Shown here piece by piece: positions 43,765 to 52,725 of a stretch of 64,000 bases of DNA. Source of the DNA: UBA7239 sp964509075 (lineage in GTDB: Bacteria > Pseudomonadota > Gammaproteobacteria > Pseudomonadales > UBA7239). Made by a program: the position numbers and the translations under genes. The notes under the pieces are model-generated. The model saw only the letters and a program-made list of their open reading frames with translations, made no database searches and was not told the DNA's origin. The stretch covers positions 1 through 64,000 of the forward strand of contig CAZDWC010000008.1 of assembly GCA_964509075.1 (NCBI GenBank), read 5' to 3'. Position 1 is the first letter of the stretch, and each line of letters starts with the position of its first letter.

Positions 43765-44997
43765 ATGTCACTGAATACACGCATTATGCTCGGCGCCATT
43801 ATCGGCATTGCATTAGGCACAATGTTTGGCCAAGCCGGCCTCGATTCCACCTTGTCACGACAAGGCCTGTATCTCTGCGCACTAATCAGCGGCATATTTA
43901 TCGGCTTGCTGAAAATGGTGATGGTGCCACTGGTGTTCACCTCGATTGCGGTTGGCGTGGCACAACTGCAATCCCATCATCGCATGCACCATGTCTGGAT
44001 TATTACGCTGCTGTTTTTCACCCTTACCACCAGCATTGCGGTGGCTCTTGGCATTATCGCGATGAAATGGTTTGATCCGGCGGCCGGCTTGCAACTGGAC
44101 ACATTTCGTGAGGCGATGGCTCAACACAAGACAAACTCTCTGTCGACACAGGATTTTCTCAGCCAGTTCATTGCTGGACTGTTTGCCAATCCAGTGGCAG
44201 CCATGGCACAAGGCAACATCATGGCGGTATTGGTATTTGCCCTCTTTACCGGAATTGCACTGGTTACTGCCGGTGAACGCTATCGCCACCTGCAATCCCT
44301 GCTGCAGGAGCTGTTCAACCTGATGATGCAAATGGTGGGCTGGATCATGCACATCGCACCGCTCGGCATCATGGCACTGCTGGCAAAACTGGTTGCCACG
44401 CAAAATCTGGCCCTGTTTGCCAGCCTCGGCCAATTCACAGTCGTAGTCATTGGCAGCACACTGCTGCACGGCATTGTCATTCTGCCCACGCTGCTATGGT
44501 TGTTAACGCGCGTATCACCTCTGACATTGTGGCGAGGTGCGCGTCCGGCGTTGCTGACGGCATTTGCTACCAGCTCCAGCGCAGCGACGCTGCCGATCAC
44601 GCTCAAATGCCTGGAAGAGGACATGGGGGTTGATCGTGATATCGCCAATTTTGTCGCGCCGCTCGGTGCTCAAGTAAACATGGATGGCACCGCGCTCTAT
44701 GAAGCGGCAGCAGCGCTGTTCATTGCCGGACTCTGTGGTTTGGAGTTATCGCTGAGCCAGCAGTTGATAGTCTGCTTCACGGCTATGCTGGCGGCAGTCG
44801 GCGCACCAGGCATTCCCAGCGCAGGAATGGTAACGATGGTGATGGTGCTGCAATCGGTGGGGTTGCCGGCTGAAGCTATTGCCATTCTGCTGCCAATTGA
44901 TCGTGTGCTGGACACGGTACGCACCACCGTCAATGTTGAAGGCGATTTCATTGGCAGTTTGGTCGTACACAAACATTCCGGCGTTTCGGCGCCATAG
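43765..44997 (+). CDS. Dicarboxylate/amino acid:cation symporter (DAACS family)
   Basis: 410 residues, GltP/DctA-type symporter with about eight membrane helices and two hairpin loops. The signature TAFATSSSAATLPIT marks the serine-rich hairpin, and APLGAQVNMDGTALYEA and GAPGIPSAGM are the substrate/cation-binding stretches. It imports glutamate, aspartate or C4-dicarboxylates with protons or sodium. ATG 43765 has AGGA 8 nt upstream; an upstream ATG lies inside recG. It ends at a bidirectional terminator shared with rpoS. Confidence 0.9.
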   Translation: MSLNTRIMLGAIIGIALGTMFGQAGLDSTLSRQGLYLCALISGIFIGLLKMVMVPLVFTSIAVGVAQLQSHHRMHHVWIITLLFFTLTTSIAVALGIIAMKWFDPAAGLQLDTFREAMAQHKTNSLSTQDFLSQFIAGLFANPVAAMAQGNIMAVLVFALFTGIALVTAGERYRHLQSLLQELFNLMMQMVGWIMHIAPLGIMALLAKLVATQNLALFASLGQFTVVVIGSTLLHGIVILPTLLWLLTRVSPLTLWRGARPALLTAFATSSSAATLPITLKCLEEDMGVDRDIANFVAPLGAQVNMDGTALYEAAAALFIAGLCGLELSLSQQLIVCFTAMLAAVGAPGIPSAGMVTMVMVLQSVGLPAEAIAILLPIDRVLDTVRTTVNVEGDFIGSLVVHKHSGVSAP

Positions 44998-45021
44998 AAA
45001 AGGCGACACATGTCGCCTTTT
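44998..45021. terminator. Bidirectional terminator between symporter and rpoS
   Basis: AAAAGGCGAC-ACAT-GTCGCCTTTT, a perfect palindrome with A tract and T tract on the two sides, between convergent genes. Confidence 0.88.
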
Positions 45022-45056
45022 CATTGAGCTATCATTGATCAGAATTACTGTTCGCT

Positions 45057-46088
45057 TCAGTGAAACATCGCCTCGCTATCCAGGCCTTCTTTTTCCATTA
45101 ATTCACGCAAACGGCGCAATGCCTCCATCTGGATCTGACGCACACGCTCACGTGTCAAACCAATTTCGGCACCCACTTCTTCCAGGGTGCTGACTTCATG
45201 GCCGTTAAGACCAAAGCGTCGACACAACACCTCTTGTTGCTTGTCGGTCAGTTCATTTATCCACTGGTCGAGATGGAATCGCAAGTCACTGTCCTGCAAC
45301 AACTCGGCAGGATCACTAGGGTGCTCATCGGCAATGGTATCCAGCAGCGACTTTCCAGAATCGTGACCCAAGGGTGTATCAATCGACGTGATGCGCTCGT
45401 TGAGGCTCAGCATGTATTTGACATCGGAAACCGGTTTCTGCAGTAATGCCGCGATGTCTTCCGGGGAGGGTTCGTGATCGAGCTTCTGCGCCAACTCTCT
45501 TGCCGCACGCAAATAGACATTCAACTCTTTGACCACATGAATCGGCAAGCGAATGGTACGCGTCTGGTTCATGATGGCGCGCTCAATGGTCTGCCTTATC
45601 CACCATGTTGCGTAAGTCGAAAAGCGAAAACCGCGCTCGGGATCAAACTTCTCCACCGCGCGGATCAGACCGAGATTGCCCTCTTCAATCAAGTCAAGCA
45701 ATGGCAGGCCCCGATTCAGGTAGCGGCGTGAAATTTTCACCACCAGGCGCAGATTGCTTTCAATCATGCGCTTGCGGCCTTTCTCGTCACCCTTGAGTGC
45801 CAGGCGCGCAAAATGAACTTCTTCTTCAGCACTTAACAGCGGGGAAAAACCGATTTCATTGAGGTAAATCTGGGTGGCATCGGATGCATGTGCAACATCC
45901 ATTTCTGCATCCAGTTGTGAATGGGGGGAAAACCGCTGTGGCGCTGGCTGTGCAGCAGACACTTCGTCTACTACATCATCCATGACTTGCTCGTCGGCCG
46001 GATCAAATGCCGCCTCCGTGCCAACTACCGTAAAAAACTCGCTGTTTTCTGACAATTGCCCTGTGATATCCCTTGCCTGGAGTGCCAT
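45057..46088 (-). CDS. rpoS: RNA polymerase sigma factor RpoS
   Basis: 343 residues. Region 1.2 DATQIYLNEIGFSPLL, region 2 MIESNLRLVVKISRRYLNRGLPLLDLIEEGNLGLIRAVEKFDPERGF with the core-binding and -10-binding parts, region 3, and region 4.2 STLEEVGAEIGLTRERVRQIQMEALRRLR. It directs stationary-phase and stress genes. The start at 46088 (AAGG 8 nt before) is used instead of an earlier in-frame ATG. It follows nlpD by 101 nt; in related bacteria a main rpoS promoter lies within nlpD. Confidence 0.96.
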   Translation of the reverse strand: MALQARDITGQLSENSEFFTVVGTEAAFDPADEQVMDDVVDEVSAAQPAPQRFSPHSQLDAEMDVAHASDATQIYLNEIGFSPLLSAEEEVHFARLALKGDEKGRKRMIESNLRLVVKISRRYLNRGLPLLDLIEEGNLGLIRAVEKFDPERGFRFSTYATWWIRQTIERAIMNQTRTIRLPIHVVKELNVYLRAARELAQKLDHEPSPEDIAALLQKPVSDVKYMLSLNERITSIDTPLGHDSGKSLLDTIADEHPSDPAELLQDSDLRFHLDQWINELTDKQQEVLCRRFGLNGHEVSTLEEVGAEIGLTRERVRQIQMEALRRLRELMEKEGLDSEAMFH

Positions 46089-46189
46089 AACAAAAACCTT
46101 TTCTGGTTCAGCGCATTGCATGGCGCCGGCACACTATCGTGTCAACGCCCACCCTTCCCCGTCCCCATGGCCAATCTGTAAAACCAACT

Positions 46190-47080
46190 TCAGCGCCTGG
46201 GCAAGTACAGCAAAGGATCTACCGGCTTACCTTCGTAGCGAATTTCAAAATGCAGCTTGTCTCTGTCTGTACCGCTGGAACCTATTTCGGCAATTTTCTG
46301 TCCAGCTTTAACTGTTTCGCCTTCCCTGACCAATAATTTACTGTTGTGTCCGTATGCACTGAGAAACTGATCGTCATGTTTGATGATGACCAACTGCCCA
46401 TAGCCTGCCAAACCACTGCCCGCATATACAACATTGCCCCCTGCAGCAGCTGAAACAGATTCCCCCAACTTCCCATCGAGATCAATCCCCTTGCGTAGCG
46501 GGTCCGCTACAGAAAAACTTGAAATTACACGCCCACGACTAGGCCACAGCCATTTGCCTCGTGCTGCTGGCGGCAAGGTAGTAGCCGGTTTCACAACTGG
46601 TTCCACCACAGGTTCCACATTTTCAGCAGGCTTTGCCATTATCGGCGCCGTGACAGGCTTCACAGTTTCCGGTCTATCTACCACCCTGACTTCGCTGACA
46701 CCCTCTCGCGAATCCGGCACGGCATACACCTGGGTGCCTGCAGAATCACTCACTACCCCACCACCCCGACTAGGACTACCCGTGCCAAGATTCAACTTCT
46801 GGCCGACATGGATGGTGTAGGGAGCAACAATATTGTTAATGCCTGCTAACGTGCGATAGTCAATACTGTAGCGCCAGGCTATGGAGTAGAGGGTGTCTCC
46901 TTTCGAGACCGTGTGATGATGGATGCGGATATCCGGCGGCTGATCCAGCTGCTCGACAGTAGCCAGATGTCCACTGCTTTTACAGCCCGCCGACACAAAA
47001 AATGTCAGCAATAAAAGGACTTGCGCCAGAAAAATGCCGGCTTTGGTGAGCAGGTATTGTGTTCCACGTTCTGCCCGCAT
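46190..47080 (-). CDS. nlpD: NlpD-type LysM/LytM lipoprotein
   Basis: About 296 residues. Lipobox FFVSAGC, LysM domain (HTVSKGDTLYSIAWRYSIDYRTLAGINN) and C-terminal M23 LytM domain. The zinc residues of active M23 enzymes appear lost: the first histidine site reads RKGIDL and the final motif is KLHFEIR instead of HxH. This fits NlpD as an activator of AmiC-type amidases at division, not itself a peptidase. GGGG lies 5 nt before ATG 47080. It stands between pcm and rpoS as in relatives. Confidence 0.92.
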   Translation of the reverse strand: MRAERGTQYLLTKAGIFLAQVLLLLTFFVSAGCKSSGHLATVEQLDQPPDIRIHHHTVSKGDTLYSIAWRYSIDYRTLAGINNIVAPYTIHVGQKLNLGTGSPSRGGGVVSDSAGTQVYAVPDSREGVSEVRVVDRPETVKPVTAPIMAKPAENVEPVVEPVVKPATTLPPAARGKWLWPSRGRVISSFSVADPLRKGIDLDGKLGESVSAAAGGNVVYAGSGLAGYGQLVIIKHDDQFLSAYGHNSKLLVREGETVKAGQKIAEIGSSGTDRDKLHFEIRYEGKPVDPLLYLPRR

Positions 47081-47171
47081 GATGACCCCATTAAAAAACG
47101 GAATTACGACATTGTGAGTATGTGAAAAAGGTCTAAAAAAATCTGCATTTTGTTTCGCAAAATGGACTGTA

Positions 47172-47858
47172 CTAGCGCAGGATTCCGCTGACAAAAGGCA
47201 CAAACCGCGCAGGCTCGATCTCTTCGCGCTCGTATTCGCCGCTATCAGGATTGCGATACACCATCACCAGATGCTGCTCATCGCCACCCACCGGCGTCAC
47301 CAGTACGCCACCCGGCGCCAGCTGCTGCAGCAATCGAGGCGGAATCTCCACCGGCGCTGCCGCCGAGAGAATACCGTCGAACGGCCCCGCTTCCTCCCAG
47401 CCAATCGCTCCATCGGCGTGACGCAAGAAAACATTGTCGTGTTTCAGCAAACGCATCCGCTGCCGCGCCTTGGCAAGTAGGGGCTCGATGCGCTCCATGC
47501 TGTACACCTTGTCAACCAGCTGCGCGAGCACGGCAGTCTGGTATCCGGAGCCCGTACCGATTTCCAGCACCCGCGAGCGCGGCCCACGCGAGAGCAACAG
47601 CTCGCTCATGCGCGCCACGGTGTAGGGCTGGGACAGGGTCTGGTTGTAACCGATAGGCAGGGCATCATCTTCATAAGCACGGTGCGCCAGCGCTTCATCC
47701 AGAAAAATATGGCGCGGCGTTTCGCGAATGGCGTTGATGACCTGGAAATTGCAGATGCCCTGATCCATCAGGCGCTCGATCAGGCGATCGCGCGTGCGCC
47801 GCGAAGTCATGCCTATGCCGTCAAGATTGATGTGATCACCACGAGAAATTCGATTCAC
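47172..47858 (-). CDS. pcm: Protein-L-isoaspartate O-methyltransferase
   Basis: About 228 residues from GTG 47858 or 212 from ATG 47810. DGIGMTSRRTRDRLI, TPRHIFLDEALAHRAYEDDALPIGYNQTLSQPYTVA and VLEIGTGSGYQTAVLA (SAM site) identify it. It methylates damaged isoaspartyl residues so they can be repaired. A GGGGG run precedes the GTG, while relatives often start at the MTS methionine, so both are open. It lies directly after truD, with no surE gene between. Confidence 0.93.
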   Translation of the reverse strand: MNRISRGDHINLDGIGMTSRRTRDRLIERLMDQGICNFQVINAIRETPRHIFLDEALAHRAYEDDALPIGYNQTLSQPYTVARMSELLLSRGPRSRVLEIGTGSGYQTAVLAQLVDKVYSMERIEPLLAKARQRMRLLKHDNVFLRHADGAIGWEEAGPFDGILSAAAPVEIPPRLLQQLAPGGVLVTPVGGDEQHLVMVYRNPDSGEYEREEIEPARFVPFVSGILR

Positions 47859-47924
47859 AGCGCCCCCACACTGTTGATTTACTGCATCCGCACAAGCACC
47901 CCCGCGCCTGCGCAAACGCGGCCA

Positions 47925-48881
47925 CTATACCACAGCCGCCCTGCGCAGGCCGATCAACTCACGCAACACACTGGTGGCATAGGTACCTGGCGGCAAGGCG
48001 AATTGCAGCTCCCAGGTATTGCCTTCCCAACGCTGCTCACAGCACAGCGGCAGCAACAGTAACGCGCGGCGCTCCTGCTGCAATCCCACATGCTCAAGCT
48101 TGTCACGCCACGCAGCAAAGGGTTCAAGCAGCTGTTTTTCGAGCGCAGCCGCAGCACCCTGTGACGCCTCACGCCCACGCCCCCACAATGGCGCCGACGG
48201 GTAAGCCAGCGGCTCACCGTCCAGCAGCTGCTGCCAGCCAGTGTCGACAACGCGCGCCGCCAGCACCAGGTTGAACAGCCAGGCACGCACAGCAGAAACT
48301 ACAAACTGGTTTTTGCGCTCGCGCCAGATCCGCGCATGCACGTCTCGCATGCCTTGTGCCCGTTGCAGATTGCTGCCATCAATACCGAAACGCTGCTCGC
48401 CGAAATAATTGGGCACACCGGCTGTCGCGACATGCGCAAAACGCTCAGTCAGCTGCTGCTGATCGCCGTCCACATTACGCAAGCGAATGACAAAGCGGTT
48501 GGCCTGGTGCATACCTGGTCGCAATTTCTTGTCGTGCCGTGATACGGACAGAATTGTGCAGCCCTCAATCGCCAACGCACGCCAGTCGGGTTCAGGTTTC
48601 TTGCCCAGATACAGACTGAACCATTGGCGCGTTACCGCATGGCGATCTTTCAGTCCGCAATAACCGACATCCATCTGCTGAATATCGGCCCACGCCGCCA
48701 ATTGCTTTGCCACCCACACCGTATTCTGCTCGCGCTTTTCAATGTGCAGGCACAGATGCTCACCGCTGCCGGACAAGTCAAAACCCAGCTGTTCATCGAC
48801 AAAAAAATCTTCAGGCTTTGCGCGAAAATCAGCTGATGCAGAAAATGCGGGATACGCTCGCGGAAAATCCAGATCAAACAT
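47925..48881 (-). CDS. truD: tRNA pseudouridine synthase TruD
   Basis: 318 residues. TruD landmarks: KPEDFFVDEQLGFDLSGSGEHL, GYCGLKDRHAVTRQWFSLYLG with the catalytic aspartate, and NYFGEQRFG. It makes pseudouridine 13 in tRNA-Glu. At 318 residues it is shorter than E. coli TruD (349), with the insertion domain somewhat reduced. It starts 7 nt after ispF. Confidence 0.93.
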   Translation of the reverse strand: MFDLDFPRAYPAFSASADFRAKPEDFFVDEQLGFDLSGSGEHLCLHIEKREQNTVWVAKQLAAWADIQQMDVGYCGLKDRHAVTRQWFSLYLGKKPEPDWRALAIEGCTILSVSRHDKKLRPGMHQANRFVIRLRNVDGDQQQLTERFAHVATAGVPNYFGEQRFGIDGSNLQRAQGMRDVHARIWRERKNQFVVSAVRAWLFNLVLAARVVDTGWQQLLDGEPLAYPSAPLWGRGREASQGAAAALEKQLLEPFAAWRDKLEHVGLQQERRALLLLPLCCEQRWEGNTWELQFALPPGTYATSVLRELIGLRRAAVV

Positions 48882-48888
48882 GATGTGA

Positions 48889-49377
48889 TCAACTTCCCGC
48901 TTTTTCGAGCAATGTGATGGCTTGTGCAGCGATGCCTTCCTGCCTGCCTTCGAACCCGAGTTTTTCCGTAGTGGTGGCTTTTACGCTGATTTTTTCGACA
49001 GCAACTTGCATAACGTCAGCCAGGCGCAGGCGCATCGCCTCGCGATGCGGCAACACCTTGGGTGCTTGCGCGATGATGGTGACGTCCGCATTACCCAACT
49101 GCCAGCCACTGTTGCGCAATAACTGACAAACATGCGCCAACAACGCGCAACTGTCTGCACCTTTGTAAGCAGCATCAGTATCTGGAAAATGTTGGCCGAT
49201 ATCACCCAATGCCAAGGCACCGAGCAAGGCATCACATAAAGCATGAATCGCGACATCACCATCGGAGTGCGCAATTACGCCACAGACATGTGGCACACGC
49301 ACACCACACAGCATGATGTGATCACCGCTGTCACTGAAACGATGTACGTCATAACCCTGGCCGATACGGAATGTCAT
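48889..49377 (-). CDS. ispF: 2-C-methyl-D-erythritol 2,4-cyclodiphosphate synthase
   Basis: 162 residues. The zinc/substrate motif GQGYDVHRFSDSGDH, GVIAHSDGDVAIHALCDALLGAL and the C-terminal KATTTEKLGFEGRQEGIAAQA identify IspF of the MEP isoprenoid pathway. Its ATG overlaps the ispD stop by 4 nt, so the two consecutive enzymes are translationally coupled. Confidence 0.96.
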   Translation of the reverse strand: MTFRIGQGYDVHRFSDSGDHIMLCGVRVPHVCGVIAHSDGDVAIHALCDALLGALALGDIGQHFPDTDAAYKGADSCALLAHVCQLLRNSGWQLGNADVTIIAQAPKVLPHREAMRLRLADVMQVAVEKISVKATTTEKLGFEGRQEGIAAQAITLLEKAGS

Positions 49378-50087
49378 GTCGTCTGCTCCAGATAAAACTG
49401 TTCCAGATAAAAACTGGCCAGCGCCAGATCCTGCGCGTAAGTAATCTTGATATTGCTGCGCGAACCCTCGACTACTCTCACTGCATGTCCGTCAGCTTCT
49501 ACCGCAGAGGCTTCGTCGGTAATCTCCATCCGGCTTTGTTGTGCATGCAGCAAGCAATGTTGCAACAAGCCAAAACGAAACATTTGCGGTGTCTGCGCCT
49601 GCCAGATCACTGAGCGATCGACGGTTGCAGCGATGGCACCGTGAACAACCTGTTTGAGCGTATCAATGGCAGGCACTGCGAGAATGCCGCCGACAGCATC
49701 ATCACGCAATACTGCGATAAGTTTTTGCAAATCTTCCGTTCTCAGACAAGGGCGTGCAGCATCGTGCACCAGCACCCAATCCGTTGACTGTGCGCATGAT
49801 TGCAGCGCTCGCAAGCCGCATACCACTGAATCCGCACGCGTAGCACCGCCGACCACAAACTGTATACGAGCATCCTGCAAGCCCGCCAAGGTTGCAGCCG
49901 TAACATCGTCAGAGTGCAATGCGATGACGATCTTTTCAATCTGCGCATTGCTCAACAGCGTCTGCACACTACGCTCAAGCACCGTAATACCACTGAGCTG
50001 CGCATATTGCTTGGAGACGCCATTACCGAAGCGGCTGCCAATGCCGGCAGCCGGAATCACCGCCCAGTAGCGCACAGAATTCGTCAC
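49374..50087 (-). CDS. ispD: 2-C-methyl-D-erythritol 4-phosphate cytidylyltransferase
   Basis: 237 residues. The nucleotide motif VIPAAGIGSRFGNGVSKQY, LVHDAARPCLRTEDL and WQAQTPQMFRFGLL are IspD signatures. It joins CTP and MEP in isoprenoid synthesis. The start codon is GTG and overlaps the ftsB stop (GTGA). A short direct duplication of the sequence for EQFYLEQ at its C-terminus is seen. Confidence 0.95.
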   Translation of the reverse strand: MTNSVRYWAVIPAAGIGSRFGNGVSKQYAQLSGITVLERSVQTLLSNAQIEKIVIALHSDDVTAATLAGLQDARIQFVVGGATRADSVVCGLRALQSCAQSTDWVLVHDAARPCLRTEDLQKLIAVLRDDAVGGILAVPAIDTLKQVVHGAIAATVDRSVIWQAQTPQMFRFGLLQHCLLHAQQSRMEITDEASAVEADGHAVRVVEGSRSNIKITYAQDLALASFYLEQFYLEQTT

Positions 50088-50389
50088 GGTTTCTTTGCCT
50101 TGGAAGCCGCAGGCTTGTCCTTGTCATCGACAATCAGCACAAACGTTTCATCCTTGCGGATCATGCCCATGTCGCGGCGCGCGCGGTCTTCTATGCTGCT
50201 GCCATTTTTCAGCGCTTCAATTTCCTGCGCCAATGCCTGGTTGCGCGCGCGCAGATGTGCGTTATCCAGTTGTTGTTTTTCAATTTCGCGTTTGAGTTCG
50301 GCGATATGCGCCAGGCTACCTTCCCCTACCCACAACCGGTATTGCAGCAAGCCCAGCAAAACAATCAGAACCAGCACGATCCATTTCAT
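50084..50389 (-). CDS. ftsB: Cell division protein FtsB
   Basis: 101 residues. One N-terminal membrane helix (WIVLVLIVLLGLLQYRLWVG) and a coiled coil (about 28-68, AELKREIEKQQLDNAHLRARNQAL) followed by EDRARRDMGMIRKDETFVLIV. It forms the FtsQLB complex at the division septum. AGGTGA lies close to the ATG at 50389. An earlier in-frame ATG at 50440 is less likely. Confidence 0.93.
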   Translation of the reverse strand: MKWIVLVLIVLLGLLQYRLWVGEGSLAHIAELKREIEKQQLDNAHLRARNQALAQEIEALKNGSSIEDRARRDMGMIRKDETFVLIVDDKDKPAASKAKKP

Positions 50390-50440
50390 CGCATCACCTG
50401 ACTGTGTGCGAGGCGATGGCATGAGCAGCTGCGAAACCAT

Positions 50441-50535
50441 CTGCGGCAGGAAGCCGCAGTTGAGCCTACAGGGATGTATTCACGGCGTGTTTCGCGGGTG
50501 TTCATGCCATCGCTACAGGATGCCTGTGGCCGCTA
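50441..50535. other. Structured ftsB-eno intergenic segment
   Basis: A strong hairpin CTGCGGC-AGGAA-GCCGCAG (50441-50459) is followed by CTACAGGGATG and CTACAGGATG, two similar motifs flanking a segment with partial dyad symmetry. It resembles palindromic intergenic repeats but has no second copy here. It could lower readthrough from eno to ftsB. Confidence 0.35.
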
Positions 50536-51825
50536 TCAGGCGCGAAATTCCGCGCGCCCGCGATACGGCGCCTTGCCTCCCAACTCGGCTTCGATGCGCA
50601 ACAAGCGATTGTACTTGGCCACGCGATCCGAACGGCACAAGGAACCGGTCTTGATCTGGCCTGCAGCTGTTGCCACGGCGAGATCGGCAATCGTGCTGTC
50701 TTCGGTTTCACCGGAACGGTGCGAAATTACGGCGGTGTAGCCAGCTTTTTTCGCCATCGCAATCGCATCCAGCGTTTCGGTGAGCGAGCCGATCTGGTTG
50801 AACTTTATCAGGATGGAATTGGCGATACCTTTCTCGATACCTTCTTTCAGGATTTTCGTGTTAGTCACAAACAAATCATCGCCAACCAGCTGTACTTTGG
50901 CGCCGAGTTTTTCGGTCTGCACTTTCCAGCCGGCCCAGTCACTTTCATCCTGACCATCTTCAATCGAGATAATCGGGTATTCATTGCACAGACCTGCAAG
51001 GTAATCCGAGAAACCAGCCGAATCAAAACTTTTGTTTTCGCCTGCCAGCACGTATTTGCCATCCTTGTAAAACTCTGAGGATGCACAGTCGAGCGCCAGA
51101 GTCACATCCGTACCCAGTTTGTAACCTGCATTGGCAACGGCCTCTTTAATAACAGCGAGCGCCTCAGCGTTAGATGACAGGTTTGGTGCGAAACCGCCTT
51201 CATCACCGACCGATGTGCTCAGGCCTTTGGCTTGCAGCACTTTTTTCAGAGCATGAAAAATTTCCGCACCCCAACGCAGTGCTTCAGCAAATGTCGGCGC
51301 ACCGACGGGCTGCACCATGAATTCCTGGATATCGACATTGTTGTCGGCGTGTTCGCCGCCATTGATGATATTCATCATCGGCACCGGCATGCTGTACTGG
51401 CCGGGCGTGCCATTGATATCGGCAATATGCTGATACAGCGGAATATTTTTTGCGGCTGCAGCTGCTTTGGCCGCCGCGAGTGAAACGGCGAGAATCGCGT
51501 TGGCACCAAGATTGGCTTTGTTGTCAGTGCCGTCAGCATCAAGCATGACCTTGTCTAGCGCGCGCTGATCCGCAGCATCTTTGCCCAACAACAAATTGCG
51601 AATGGTGGTGTTCACATTATTGACAGCTTTCAAGACACCTTTGCCGAGATAGCGAGCCTTGTCGCCATCGCGCAATTCCAGCGCTTCGCGCGAACCGGTG
51701 GAAGCTCCCGATGGCGCGCAGGCGCTGCCAACGAAACCGCCTTCGACGGTCACTTCTGCCATAACGGTGGGATTGCCGCGCGAGTCCAGCACTTCAAAGG
51801 CCTTGATATCGATAATGTTTGTCAT
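50536..51825 (-). CDS. eno: Enolase
   Basis: 429 residues. Typical sites: EVLDSRGNPTV at the N-terminus, SVGDEGGFAPNL, the metal aspartate/glutamates in LALDCASSEFY and SIEDGQDESD, LVGDDLFVTNT, LIKFNQIGSLTET with the catalytic lysine, and SHRSGETED. It interconverts 2-phosphoglycerate and PEP and in other bacteria is part of the RNA degradosome. It follows kdsA by 48 nt. Confidence 0.97.
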   Translation of the reverse strand: MTNIIDIKAFEVLDSRGNPTVMAEVTVEGGFVGSACAPSGASTGSREALELRDGDKARYLGKGVLKAVNNVNTTIRNLLLGKDAADQRALDKVMLDADGTDNKANLGANAILAVSLAAAKAAAAAKNIPLYQHIADINGTPGQYSMPVPMMNIINGGEHADNNVDIQEFMVQPVGAPTFAEALRWGAEIFHALKKVLQAKGLSTSVGDEGGFAPNLSSNAEALAVIKEAVANAGYKLGTDVTLALDCASSEFYKDGKYVLAGENKSFDSAGFSDYLAGLCNEYPIISIEDGQDESDWAGWKVQTEKLGAKVQLVGDDLFVTNTKILKEGIEKGIANSILIKFNQIGSLTETLDAIAMAKKAGYTAVISHRSGETEDSTIADLAVATAAGQIKTGSLCRSDRVAKYNRLLRIEAELGGKAPYRGRAEFRA

Positions 51826-51873
51826 TGGGGGATCTCCTCAATTGTCTGTTGTTTGCGTGCTTTTCGTATGCAA

Positions 51874-52725
51874 TCAGGCAATGGTCAATGCGGGTAAGCT
51901 TTTGACCAGTTCATCAACGGCTTTCATCTGGCCGAGAAAGGCCTCAAGTTTATCCAGCGGCAACGCACAGGGACCGTCACATTTGGCGTTGTCAGGATCG
52001 GGGTGGGCCTCGAGAAACAAACCGGCGATACCTTGCGACATGCCGGCGCGACCCAGCTCCACCACTTGCTGACGGCGACCGCCTGCGGAATCACTGCGAC
52101 CACCCGGCATTTGCAGACTGTGCGTCACATCAAAAATGACCGGATATCCCATCTGCTTCATGATGCCGAAGCCGAGCATGTCCACCACCAGGTTGTTGTA
52201 ACCGAAGCAGCTGCCGCGTTCGCACAACATCAGGCGATCATTGCCAGCTTCATTGCATTTCTGCAGGATATGTTTCATTTCATGCGGCGCGAGAAACTGT
52301 GCTTTCTTGATATTGATGGCCGCCCTGGTTTTGGCCATCGCCACCACCAGATCGGTCTGCCGCGACAGGAAAGCCGGCAACTGGATCACGTCGCACACTT
52401 CCGCGGCAGGCGCACATTGCTCCGGCTCATGCACATCGGTAATCACCGGCACACCAAACGTCTGTTTGATTTCCTGAAAAATTTTCAGACCTTCATCCAG
52501 ACCGGGGCCGCGAAAGGAAAACATCGACGAACGGTTGGCCTTGTCGAAAGAAGCTTTGAACACGTAGGGAATGCCGAGCTTCTGTGTCACTTTCACATAG
52601 GCTTCTGCAACCTGCATGGCAAGATCACGCGACTCCAGCACATTCATGCCGCCGAACAGCACAAACGGTTTGTCATTGGCAGCCTGAATATTGCTGCCAA
52701 GTGTGATGGTTTTTTGTGTGCTCAT
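51874..52725 (-). CDS. kdsA: 3-deoxy-8-phosphooctulonate synthase
   Basis: 283 residues. KdsA motifs include VLFGGMNVLESRD, FKASFDKANRSS, TDVHEPEQC and KCDGPCALPLDKL. It condenses PEP with arabinose 5-phosphate to make KDO-8-phosphate for lipopolysaccharide. The ATG overlaps the pyrG stop by 4 nt. Start codon 52725. Confidence 0.96.
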   Translation of the reverse strand: MSTQKTITLGSNIQAANDKPFVLFGGMNVLESRDLAMQVAEAYVKVTQKLGIPYVFKASFDKANRSSMFSFRGPGLDEGLKIFQEIKQTFGVPVITDVHEPEQCAPAAEVCDVIQLPAFLSRQTDLVVAMAKTRAAINIKKAQFLAPHEMKHILQKCNEAGNDRLMLCERGSCFGYNNLVVDMLGFGIMKQMGYPVIFDVTHSLQMPGGRSDSAGGRRQQVVELGRAGMSQGIAGLFLEAHPDPDNAKCDGPCALPLDKLEAFLGQMKAVDELVKSLPALTIA

